64,000 nucleotides of DNA, taken from assembly GCF_003369915.1 (NCBI RefSeq), contig NC_046676.1:8401501-8465500 (forward strand). The letters are read 5' to 3'. The position numbers were made by a program, and so were the translations under genes. The stretch is from Drosophila miranda (lineage: Eukaryota; Arthropoda; Insecta; Diptera; Drosophilidae). The notes below the pieces were generated by a model that was given only the letters and a program-made list of their open reading frames with translations, searched no databases and was not told the DNA's origin. Below, piece by piece: positions 1-12,585 of this stretch (positions are counted from its first letter, which is position 1; every line of letters starts with the position of its first letter).

Positions 1-1127
1 TAACCAGACCTGACAAATCTGTGCTAACCCAATAACTTCATTACCTCTTCGATTTCCTTCCATTTCCATCCATCAATCGCTCTCTCACGCACAGACTCTA
101 TCTCTATCCCCCCTCTGGTCCTTCGTTGCAGTATTGTATAGGGTAGTCTTTGTGTTTTGCAATAATTAACTCAACTTAAGCTCTCATCGTTCTGTCTGCC
201 TCTCACATTCCTGCCCTGACAAGTATGCAGCAATATTTTCCATTGTGCGACACCTGAACTCTCCTTCGACGGCGCTGCAGCTGCAGTTCCAGCTCCAGCT
301 CCAGCTCCAACTCCAACTCCAGCTCCAACTCCAGCTGCGAAGGCGTTGAGCTCATGAACCGCAAATTTTGTTTACAGCTATGTTGGAGCAGCAGCAGGAA
401 CCGATTGAGCGAGCGACCTCAACGATGTTGTGTTGTTGTGGTGGTGGCCACCATTTTGAGTCCGTTACTCTTCTCTCCCATTTAGCTGTGAGACTGACTT
501 TGCCTCGGCCGCTACCTCTACCTCTGCCATTCCGTCTCCCTCTGCCGCTAGCCCTAACGCTTTCTGACAAGCTGCCATGTCATGCTGGTAATACATATCA
601 ATTCAACCCCCAAAGTGCAGTGCAGTGCAGTGCAGTGCGAGGGAGCAGCAGAGAGTGGAGCGAAGGCAAAAGAATGCACACGAATTGCCATGCACTCGCA
701 CTCGCACTCACACTCGTACTCGCCTGCTCTCTAGCGCGCTCTCTCTCGCTCGGGCCACTCACACGCCGACGCCGCCGCCTGACCCTACTGTGAGAGTCAT
801 GCTCAAATATTCTAAGCAACGGGCGGCGGTTGTTCTCTCGTTTTTACGTACTCTCTCTCTCTCTCTATTTTGCTGCCTGCCCTCCTCTCAGTGTGAGGCG
901 CTCGCAGAGAGAGAGAGAGATAGAGAGATAGAGAGCGTAGGCCAGAGTGAGTGTGAGGCTGAGTTCTGGTGCGAGTGTGTGTGCTGACGTCTTACCCATT
1001 TTCGAGTCGATTCGTCTGCCGAGTTCCGTTCGCCCGTTTAGTCCTTTCACAATCGTCGCCATTGCCGTGTCTTCGGTTTTTGGTTAACGCTCTTCTGCCA
1101 GTGCTGCTGCTTCAGACAATTAACGGT
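1..1127. other. Upstream flank rich in simple sequence
   Basis: No convincing gene. The stretch contains a CAGCTC/CAACTC hexamer-like repeat near 275-345, a TGCAG pentamer run near 613-640, and CT and GA dinucleotide tracts near 851-869 and 905-939. Tracts of this kind bind GAGA factor in Drosophila promoters (established for the family, not shown here). Their position just upstream of the long 5' UTR of the GSE1-like gene suggests promoter-proximal regulatory DNA. Short open frames on both strands are composed of repeated dipeptides and are not credible proteins. Confidence 0.4.
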
Positions 1128-1135
1128 TATAAATA
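1128..1135 (+). promoter_or_regulatory. TATA-like element, candidate promoter of the GSE1-like gene
   Basis: A TATAAATA octamer lies about 30 bp upstream of a plausible start region near 1160-1182, about 1.5 kb before the presumed start codon. A second TATAAAG (2258-2264) lies closer to the coding start, so more than one promoter may be used. The motif alone is weak evidence. Confidence 0.3.
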
Positions 1136-2257
1136 TTCGGTTATATCGCGTGGTGCTTGAGACTCTGTTATTTTGTGTGCGAGTCATTCCAGTGAGTCCG
1201 AGTGTTTTGTTGTGTGAGTGGATCGGTGATTGGTGTTGTTTGTTGTTTGTGTGGCGTGGCGTGGCGTGAAGCGGCGGCCAAGCGAATTGGATTACAATTA
1301 CTGTTACAATCACAATTGCGATTACACGATTGCCGTAATTATGGCGGCCACTTGAAGTGTGTGGGAAATTGTGTGGGCGCCCGCAGAATTTAACAACTTT
1401 CCCCCAACCCCCCCCCCCATGCGTTGGAGAGAAGTGCAAATATCTCCATAAGCAAATTGCATTCTCCCGTCGACCGTCGACCGTCCCCCGTCCTCAGCCG
1501 AGACACCAGCCAGAGAAGAACCGAAGCGCAGGAGGAGGAGTCGTAGTTTGGGTGTTCCTTCGGTATCAGTGCAGTGCGGTGCCACCATCCAACTTCCGAA
1601 CGGCCCCCATTGCAAGGTACCGTTAACCTTTCCGAACCCGAGTAAAGCGAAAAGCGGCAAAAAGTTTTCCCACTCTCTGTAGACCCTCTGCACACCCGCT
1701 GTGCACCCCCGCAACGATCCGCAGTCGCGCAGTCAGGGAAAACTTTTCCGGCGTGGAATTTAAATTGGAAAAGTAAAATGAAAAGAAAAGCGCTCGAGTA
1801 AAAGTTAAACAAAGTGCAAAGTAAATATTAAATTAAGAAAAAGAATAAGAATAAGAAAAGAAATAACAGCAGGAAGGAGGAGGAAGGAGTGCCGTTGCGT
1901 TGCGTGGTGCAAAGAGCAAGAAAAGCGCGCAGTGAAATTTTCGGTGAAGTGCAATAAAAGAAAGCCAGAAGGAAAGCGCTGGAAAGCGCAGGGACCGGAA
2001 GGAAGGAAGTGGAAGCAAGAGGAAGTGGAGAGCACGGAGAGAAGAGCGCGACAGGAGGTAGAGAAAACAACTTCCGCCTGCATCCGCATCCGCATCCGCA
2101 GCTTGTGCTTAAGCCAACTGGAGTTCCCCCCCCCCCCCCGCCCTAACACCCCACATACCCAACAACCTCCACCCCGTTGCTTCCTTTCATTAATGCTGCT
2201 GCTTCTCCGCCCCACGTAAATCTCAACCGTTTGCACGCAACACGGAGAGGCATCATT

Positions 2258-2264
2258 TATAAAG
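2258..2264 (+). promoter_or_regulatory. Second TATA-like element before the GSE1-like start codon
   Basis: TATAAAG is followed about 30 bp later by a TCATC initiator-like sequence and a CT-rich run (2289-2325). It could drive a transcript with a ~380-base 5' UTR containing the ATG at 2673. It is a candidate only. Confidence 0.25.
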
Positions 2265-2672
2265 CGGCAGAGCCAGAGTCTCATCTCTCCATCGCACTCT
2301 CTCTCTCTTTCTCTCTCTGTCTCGCTCGGTGCCTCGCTTTATTATTCCGTTTTCTTGGATTAACTCAATTTGTTGTGCCCGCGTCGCGATACGCAGAAAA
2401 AGGAGCAAACAGAAATACAAGCAACAAAAACAGCAAAAGGAAAAACGTCAGCAGGAGAGGAGTGGAGCGGAGCGGAGTGGCGAGGCGAGGCGAGGAATAC
2501 GCTTACGCATAGTGCAATCCGATATATACACACAGAAGACACACCAACACACACACACACACACACACTTGTACCCCACAGCTGCAGAGGGACTCTGTTG
2601 TTGAGCGAGTGTGTGCGGGTGCCTAGCCCTCCTCCACTGGTGGCACCTCGCCTGGATTACAGCCCATAATAA

Positions 2673-5600
2673 ATGATGGAATGGCTACCAAGAGGATTAC
2701 CCAGCATTCATGCCCCGATCCCGATTTGTGGTGAGTCGTTGGTAAAGTTCTCCCATCCTAGGTAAAATGCCTTATCGCGATTATCTCCAGATCGAGTGGA
2801 GTGCGAAGATCGGTAGGATTCCATCCAGAGATCAAAATGAGTATCGATTGCCTGAATCAAAGGAATACACCTACAGATACCATTTATGATCGTCTTAAGG
2901 GCAAGAAGTAGATTGTTTGGAGTAGAAGTAATACCCGGCCATTGATCCCCTATCTCTGGCAATATCTCCCCGAAACTCTAGCGATCCAATCGGAGCCCCT
3001 ACCCCACCCAGTGGCACATAATGGAGAACTTTCAACAGATTCCCATCTAAAACTGTTGTCAAACACACAAATCGCTCTGCTCCTCTGAGTCTCCTCCCCC
3101 ACCACCTTGAAGAGCAATAAAATTTCAATTTCAGCACCAAAAAACGCTTTGGCATTAATTGTCTGTCTCTCATCGGTCTTCTGGCTCGTCTTGTCTTGGG
3201 GGCCGGGCCATTGCGTAGTTCCAAAAATACACCAACCCTCATCTAATGGCACCTCTCACCCATAACCTCAATAGAATTCCAGATCGTAATGGCAGGAACG
3301 AGGGAGAGCGGGAAAGCTGTGCCGTTCCAATAAGTTTCTCTAATTTTCATCTATTTATTTTGACATGCGAGTCCCTGGGCCGACAATTAAATGTCAACAC
3401 GCACAACGATCGATCCGATCCCCAGAGATCACCCCCAGGGAGGAAATGGAAGTGGAAATGGGATCGCATCACTCAGGGAAACAGACGCAACATAAACACG
3501 ATCGCCGCGGGCGGGAATTGATTAATTTTCTGACAAGCAGCACAGCTGATATCCTGCTGATGTGCAGGGCATCCAGGGGATGGAGGTGGAGGAGGGGATG
3601 GAGGTGGAGTCGGGGGATAAGTGTCGGATCAAAGTTATTTGTTTTGGCTGCCACAGCAGCTGTTGCAACATTGCTCCCTTACACTCTCCCCTCTGCTGCC
3701 GCTGCCGCTGCTGCTGCTGCTGTTTATTTTTCCAATGATCTTCGCTTTTTGTGTGTGTTTCTGTTGTGTTCTTTTCCGATCCGTTGTTGTTGGTTTTAAC
3801 GCTGCCATGGAAAAATTATCACCTTGTAAATTGTGTCTCTCAGAGAAACATGTGCTTAGGCCTGGCATGGCATCCCACACACAGAGAGAACGATGCTGAG
3901 AAGGAAGAGTAATCAGAATTGTTCATTGGAATGCTTTGGCATTGGCATTTGCATAACTAATCATTCAATTATTGACTTGGCCTCACACAAAAGTCAATTA
4001 AAACTGAAAATGGAATAAACTGTATTATTCGCACATCCGTTCTTTTGGCGAGAACCCCACGCCACGCAACGCCCCCCCCCCCCCCCCTCTCTCTACCGAA
4101 TCGTTTGTAAATATTTTTGAATGAGATTTTGCTCCGAAAATACAAAATTACTTTTGCTATTATTTCCGTGTGTTATTATTGTGTTATTTTTCTGGTAAAT
4201 TGAATTGCAATATAAAACAAATAAACTTTGTTAGAGAGAGACAGAGAGAGAGAGGGAGAGGGGGAGCGTGCACAGACATTATTAATTTCCAAAAATAATA
4301 AACAACTGACTTTTCGATGATGGCTTGTTAAATATCAATTGTTGCAATCAATTGTTTGGTGATTTTCACTTGAATTTTCTCCGAAAATCCCCCCCTACTG
4401 CCCCCCCTTATTATCCATTGGTTTGTCTGTCTGTCAGCCTTTAACTCGTGTGTTATTTGACTTAAAATCAATATTTGCTTAGCAACAACAGCAACACTGA
4501 GAATCGCACTGAAATGTTAATAATTTGTACAAACAATCGACGGGAACTTCCATCCAATATCTGTATTTAGGTGTATCTTTTGTTCGGTGCAACGGAGGGG
4601 GCGGGGGGAGCGGTCAAATACAGATGTCTCACTCGCCGCCCCAAATGTTGAACAGAGAAATACAAATAAAAGCCTCGGCTATTAGCTGGCTTATTAGAAG
4701 CCCCAAAAGATATGTCTAAATCAGGGTGTGCCCCGGCACGAATAGTGATTACAATACACTCTTCGCACATCCCGGACAAGCACTTGAATAATTTGTATCT
4801 GCCACACGCAACCGCATGCCCAGACACGCACAGACATTCAATTAGATAGTCACTTGTTGGTGGCACTGGAAGGGGCAGGATAGACATCTGTATTTGAGTG
4901 TTGCAACATGGATGCCGGCAGATTGGAAATTAATGTACAGACTCCAGGAAAGACATGCGAGTCTTTCCCCCAAGGAGCCCCAAGGAGCGAGACATTAACG
5001 AGAGATCTCTCGGGGTAAGACGACGAAGGGCAAAGGGGCAAGGGGAAGTGAGTGAGTAAATTTGTATGCCAATTACTTAAGCAGCCCTGACAAGGCAAGA
5101 CATGAACCGTCCTGGGGCCCAGACCCCAGAGGAGCCTTTTGGCCACGGGTCGGTCCATCTCCGAGTCGTGTTCCTCTGGCAGAAGGGGTCAGAGTCATTA
5201 ACATGCTGTTGTCGTTGCCAGCATTTAGGACGACATCTGCACCTTTTTCGGTTTTCGTTGCCACCACCTGCCCCTGCCCCTGCCCCAGCCCCTTGCCGAG
5301 AAGATGTGGCTGCCACTTATGCGACATGGAAGACATGAGAGGGCGACAGCTTTTGACACTAAAAAGCCAGCCGCATGCGGACAGACACGCCCCCCAAAAA
5401 GGAGGCCACAGACACACCCACAAAATGAGTGAATGCCGGTGGTGTCGGTGGGGGGGGGGGGATGAAGGGATAACAGGATAACGGGAAACAAAAATTTTAA
5501 TACGGCAAAAGAATTTTCCACAAATTCGTTTGTTTGCCTTGGAAAATTTACGCAGTCCCTGGACTGGTTCTCCCTCTCTCTCCCTCTCTCTCTCTCTCTC

Positions 5601-8600
5601 TCTCCATATTTTTGGTTGGAAAGTTGCTTAAGAAACTTTTCAGTTTGTGGCCTGCAGGGCAGACACGCCCCGCCCCCTCTTGACCCCTGGCCGCCACCCA
5701 TCCGTGTGGGTTCGTTTCGCTTAACCTTTTGCCTCGGGCTGGGGGTGCCCAGGGATCACACCCTGTCTACACATGGTGTCTGCCCGTCCATCCTGTCCGG
5801 AATATGTCGCCAAAAAGTTCTTCACTCCTCTATCTCTTTCTCTCTTTCCTACCTATCTCTTTCTCTCTGTCTTACTTCTTCTCTATCTCTTTCTCTCTTT
5901 CCTACTTCTTCCCTATCTTTCGCTCTGTTTGAACTTTTCGGTTACTTTGGTGTTAAAGTTTCTCCCTGAAAAGTTTTCAAGTGTCCCCCAGACCCCAGAC
6001 CCTGAGCCTGCTCTTTGGAGCCTCATTTGCGGCCCAGTACATCAGAGTTCTGCATAAATTAATTCCTTTAAAATCAATTATCACCCGAAGATAAGTCCAT
6101 ACAAACTAATGCCAAGATATGCGACAGATAGATAGATAGATAGATAAATAGTTACTTCGGTGTGGCTTCCCAACTTATTTGCTCTTGCTCTCTGAGACTC
6201 TCTGATTAAGTCCAGCAATCATCTTGAGAACAATTTACTAGATGGGCATTTGTTCTTGGCTAGGAATAAGACCATCAAAGAATCAAAAAACAATACGGTC
6301 TGTGTTCCTTCTCTGACTGGAGGCAGGAGGCAGGATTCTGGTGTCTGGTGTCTGGTTTCTGTGTCCTTCTTTGCGGCTAATCAGCTTTGGCTGTGTAATG
6401 CGATTTCCACCGCCTCTCAGGGGGCTAAGTCTTGGCTAATGCGTTGAGCTGTATCTGTATCTCAGACTTGTGTATAATTGAAATTGCCAGCAAGTAGGGA
6501 GTGGCGTGGCATGAATATTAAAACTTAATTTAAAATGACCAAAAATACAAAGAAGGATAACTGGGGAAACGGCAGCTGTTGTTCCTATCACAGCATCTGA
6601 ATAAAACCATAGGAGGATCCTTTCCGGCGAAGGGTATCAACGCGGAAAGCCATGAAAAGAGTGGCAAGAGGAGCTTGCCGCAGAGAAAAGGATGCGAAGC
6701 CAGCCCGCCACTCACGCAACTGTACAAACAGTGGCTGCAGCAGAGAATAATAATAAAGAAGCAGCCGCAGCAGGACTTGGGATGCCACTGGTGGGCAGGG
6801 GGCGTGGCCTGGGGGTGGAGGGCGGGGCCAACTGCCGGAGGGAGCTGGGTGGGGGTTGGGTGGTACACTTTGAAGAGCGAAAAACACATTTTTGCACTTT
6901 TATAGCGCAACATCTTTTGTGCACAGACATCCTGCGTCCTGTGTCCTGCGTCCTGCGAGGACCGACAATGAAAGGAAAGAAGGCAACCGCAGGAGGAGGA
7001 GGTGGGGGGCTTGGTGGGGCAATGCCTTTAATAAACCCACTTTATTGTTTAGAGCCCAAATAAAATAATCCCCTTAAATGATGCCTTCGCATAATAGACG
7101 CCTTTTCCCCTGTCCTGCCTCCTGCCTCCTGCCCGGCTGCCTCCTGCCCCGCTTTCCCGCCTGCCTGCTGCTTATTTTACTGCTTCTGCTTTTGCTCCTT
7201 ATCCTCGCCCGACGACGTCCTTGGCAATTCGTGCCGTGTTTCTGCTTTGTTGCGTCTCGGCACAGTGGGGCAAACACACGAAAATTAAGAGCATTTTTCT
7301 GTCCTCAAATAAAGGAATTTTCACAAAAAATTAAAGCGAACCTAAACCACGGTGCAAAGACAAGGACTGCGACTGGGAATGAGCCCAGATCCTGTGTGTC
7401 TGCCTGCGTCTGAGCCGTAGACAGAGCCACAGCCACAGCCAGAGCCAGAGCCTTTTGCGTTAGCGTCACTAATGATGATGATTTTGTGGTAAAACGTTGT
7501 GTTTGTGCTAATCGGGACAATATTATGCGGCAGTAAAAAGTAAATGACTCTAGAGAGGGTAGGAGGCGGAGAGGAAAGGAGAGTAGAGGAGGGTAGCAAT
7601 GGAAGGACAGGGGATGGGACCGGAATGCCACCAGGGGTCAGAGGCAGCGCTAAGGACAGGCAGACGGACAGACAGGAGGGTCGACAGGGCAGCGACAGCT
7701 GGCGGAGGCGAGACCCAGCAGCAACGCCTTTCACTGGAAAGATAAAAAGAATCAACAGCAGCCCAGGAGCAGCTAGGAGCAGCCCAGGAGACAGGAGGAC
7801 CAAGAGCAGGGGGTGCTACAGCGCTAAGCCAAGAAAAGGCAGCCACAACATGGTCTATGGCAAAAAAGGAGAGGAAAATACTAAATAAAAGGATCAACTG
7901 TGCAGGGCAAAGGGTGCAACAGGGCGGGTGAGGCGAGGACAACAACCCATAGACAGAGACAGAGGCGGAGGCAGTGGCAGTGGCAGTGGCAGGGGCTGAA
8001 GGCATCTCAACATCCCTTAGACACCCGAGACTCGGAATCCGCAATCCGTCTCGACTCGAACTCCAACTCCGACTCGTACTCGTACTCCGGCTCCTCCTCC
8101 TCCTCCTCCTCGTACTCCGGACTCTCATAGTCCTCGCCCGAAGCTGACTGCTTGGCTGACTAATGCGAAAAATACGTAATTGCGCATAAATACGGGATTA
8201 ACAAAGTGCTCGTCGGCTGTCGGCTGTCGACTGTCGACTGCCGGTTGTCGCCTTTGCGGGTCTGAATTGGTTTGGATTTGGGTTGGGTTGCGGGCTCTGC
8301 CTGCCTGTCCCTTGTGGCCAAAATTAGGCATTACAATGCATACAAAAGACCCCTGGGGACCATGAGAGAGGGTTGCTTGTTGTTGTTGCTGAGGGGGGGT
8401 TTCCCATAAAAAGGGAAACCAATTCAAGTCCCAGGAAATCCTGCGAAACTGTTGCCAGGATTAAGCGGAATTAGTTGTGTGCAACTTAATCAGAAGGCGG
8501 GCTTCTCCTGTCATCCCTGTCTGTCCCTTATCCTTATCTTTATCCTTATCATTGCTGACGTTGGCAATCCATCCATCCATCCAGCCATCAGCAGTTGTCC

Positions 8601-11600
8601 GTTCAGATTATACAGATACTCCTGGGGGATATATGATAGTTTTTCGCTGGAAAATACATTATAATTTATGTAAATCCATACTAATTTGTGCATCCTTTTG
8701 GTTCTCTGTCTCTTTCAGGTGAGTTTCCCCATCAAGCAAGGGCTAGACATACGATCTACTGTAAGTATCATCCGTGCCGCAGGATTTGAGTCCTTCAGCC
8801 AGAGAAACGGCTCCCCCCTAAATAGTTATCATTTCCGACAGGAGCCAGGAGTTGGCTGGGCTGCAGGATACCAGTAATCGTGCCGTGTCGTGTCACAGCC
8901 TCACAGTCAAGTATCCTGGCTGCCTCCTGAGCCAGTGGTATTTCAGGCATGTCCTTCAAGCACACACACATGCAAATGTGTAACTGCATCCTTATTCATT
9001 TCCTGGCCCTGTCTTGGCAAAGTCCTCGGCATATGGCTGCCAGTTTCAGCACTTGAGCGCTGCCTCTTTCCCTTTGACGTCTGTTTTTTCTTAGAGATTA
9101 ATTGGAAATACTTTCGAGAGCAGTGTGGGCGGATCCCCAAAGGAAAATAGTTGAGAGGCTGCTTCTCTGGAACTGAAGCCGCCTTGATGGATCTCTCTGA
9201 GAGGAATCCTGGAACGTGCATTTGCCTTTAAAGACTGGCTTCCAGGTTGCAACACACATCCAACAGATCTTCAGCTTTCCTGCGGCGGGTTTTTCTTCAT
9301 TATTTAAATAATGTTGAGAGCCATCTAGCAGCACCCTTGAGGTTGGATCTCTGCCTGGTATGTGCCGCTTATGCACCGCCATAAATGCGTTGCTGCCGGC
9401 CTTGGAATGTCCTGCCTGCCTGGAGTCGAGTTGTGCATTTCTTGGGCGCTTGCTGGGAATTTCCAGTGTGGAATTCCTTCATTCTGGACATGCCTCCTCT
9501 CCAGACATTGTATTGCCACAGAGACAGAGAGAGAGAGAGAAACGAAGAGGAGAAGGAATGCTCGGCTTGTACTGGCAGTTGTTTCTGCTCCTGTGGCGTC
9601 CTCTGGCACTGGAACCTGCCTTGGATCCCTCGCATTCTCCTTTGTGTTCGTGATTCCTGGCACTTGTTTATCGCCTGTGTACACACGATAGTCCTGCCAC
9701 GACCCCTTCTGTCTGCGTGTGTGCATCCGAGTGCTGCAGAATGCGACTGCAAACTATTTAAATTGTGTACGAATGCGAGCCGAAAAGTTGGCAAACATTT
9801 TTCTTGCTCCACGCAGCAGTCTGCCCCGCTGGCTACCTCCATGCCGCATCCTGGCATCTCCTTGCCTCACATCCTTTTGCGTGCCGGAATGCAGTCGAGC
9901 AATTTTCGGCATCGTGTAGACAACATTACTGGAATCCTTTTGCTTTTCCAATTAATTAAAACGAACTCTTTTGCTTGTGGGGGGAAAAAAAAAGACACGG
10001 GGAGAGATACAAAAAGGGGAATGTTCTGCGCCCTCAAAATCGATGTTTAATTCCATGATATTATTCGACAATTATTCAAAAATACACGGAACAACTTTTA
10101 ATTGCTGACATAAAAAAGCCATATTTCTACGAATTTTTCGAGGGTTGGAATACAACCGTTTTGTGGGGTTTTACTTTGAAGTGCGACAAGTTGTAATTAG
10201 TCGAGGGCCGGGCCAAGAGAGGGCGGGAGAGAGTGGCGCATTCCCACGAATCACATGGATAAAAGTAGAAAGGATGTGCAAGAGCTCTCCTCAAAATGTA
10301 TGCCATTTTTATGCCGAAAACCTTGCGATGTCCCTTCAGCATTCGTGGCCGAATTACCTTTCGAAATTACTCTCAAAACCAAAGGGATTCCGAAAGCAAA
10401 CATCTCCGATTTCACCTGTGCTACGATTGTTTTTGGGGACAGTTGATATATCATCTTGTGTTAAAAAGGAAAAAGCTGAATATCATCTACCAATTAGGAA
10501 CAAATTTCGATTAGAAGCAAATCATTTGATAAACAAATTCACGAGAAGGAGAGCGTTTGAATGGTATCGACTTTCAAATAGCGAATTCATCTCTTGTCAA
10601 GGCTCGGAGAGCAGCAGCAGGATGTGCCGGATGCTCAGGACCTGTTGGGAGGGATGTGTTGGGGGCTTCCTGCACTGTACACAGGAACTGTATGCAACTG
10701 CACGATAATGTATGAAATTACTATGCATATTTATTGTGGCTTTGTGTGTCTAATAACCTTGTTTGGCCCGGGCACGGCCATGGTCAGTGGCTCGAAGCGG
10801 CCAGGCCGGGATACGGGATGCGGCCTGGCTGGGCCGCCCAAATCATATTACACTGCCTCCTCCCCCGACTTGGGGAAAATTTCTGGTAATTTTAGTTGGC
10901 TAAATGGAGGCGTGACCACAGTCCTTCCGTTCCCGATGGGGCGTGGGCGTGGGCGTGGGCATGGGCCTGTGCCGTCGATGGTCGATGGTCCAAATTGATG
11001 GTCTAGTCGGGGCAGATCCGGCTGGGACTCGGTTCCTGCGGTCAGTTCTGGCTCCTGTCGTCCTCTGCCCTGCCCCGTCTTTTGCGAAGCTGCTGTACTC
11101 CTTGTCCTTGTGTCCACTGCTGTGATGTCCTGCTGGAAATGGCACTGGGGGTCTTTGGAACCGCAACAGACCAGCCATAATTAATGCATGAGCTGCCAAC
11201 TAACTAAATTCCCAAGCTCCTGTGCCACCTCTTGCCAGCTTCCGGCTGGTCTACAGCTTCGCCATGAGAGGCGGAGGAGGAGGAGGAGGAAGAAGGGAGA
11301 GAGTCTTTCCTTTTGGATTGCCGGTCCGATTTTCATTGTGCTGCGGCAGCCGCAAAAGCTCCCGGGGCGTGTGTGTGGCCAGGACCAGCCGGGCAGCAGG
11401 AGCCCGGACTCCGAAGCCCCACCACCGTGCTTTGAGGCAGCTGTCGACATGGGTCGGGGCACAGCACAAATGGCACAAATAATTGCATATGAAACCGCAG
11501 AAGCAGTTGACGGCCGTCCACTGCTGCAGTGCCCCACCAGCCGCAGGACATCCACAGGACACAGCTGGTAAAATAGGGTGGAGGGAAGGAAAGGGGGAGG

Positions 11601-12536
11601 GGAGACCAGGCCGCACTGCAACGGAATCAAACTTAATTTATAATTAATTTGTGCTCCACACACACAGTCCGAGACACTCCCTGCAGAATGCGAAAGTAAA
11701 TTAATGCCAAAGATTTGGATTTGCCATGGAAGGATGCTGGCACAGGAGCCTGCCAGGAGGTGGTTTCTTAAGGCTGCAGGCGGCTACAGGGGGAATGTTT
11801 CTGCTGATTGGAATATATTGGCCTTGCCCCCATGCGGAGGAGAATTATTGAATATGCTTGGTGCCCGCACAAAGCACACAAACAGGATACTAATTGGCAC
11901 CTATTTCGGAGTGGAGGAGGCAGAGGCACCAGAGTACATCTTGCAGATCGAACATCTGGTAATACTCACTCGAAAGAAGAGCCTATGCTTTATCCAAGAG
12001 TTTAAGGATTCCAAGGGCAGATATTTCCAGGCCCATTCTAGGCACTCTCTCTCTCTCTCTCTCTGCTGTAATTAGAGAGGGTGTCCAGTGTCCTCTGACC
12101 AGGCCACACAATTTTCGCATTTGATTTAATTGTGAATGTATTTATTAAATAAATTATTCATGGCCTGGCCAAGAGTGCACTTTGGCCATCTGAATTTCGT
12201 CCTGTGGCTGACCTAAACATGTCCTGGCCACAGTAGCACCATAGCCCCAAGGCCCCATGCCCGGTTGGAGGAGGCCCGGCCCTCCGTTTGCCACTGTAAT
12301 TAGTTGTGGTGGAATAATCGCCTGTGAATGCTGACAGTTCTCCAATGCAAGGAATTTTCGGCCACTCTACACGGCTGCGTATGTCCTGTGTGTGGGCTGT
12401 CCAGGGAGGATGGGCCTCTCTGAGTTTAGCATAATATCGAATGGAATGGGGGGACTCGCCCGGAGGTGAGGATGGATGAGGATGGAAACATGTGTTAATG
12501 TGAACAATGTCCTGTTCGTGTGGCGTTGTGGGGGTG

Positions 12537-12585
<49 letters not shown>

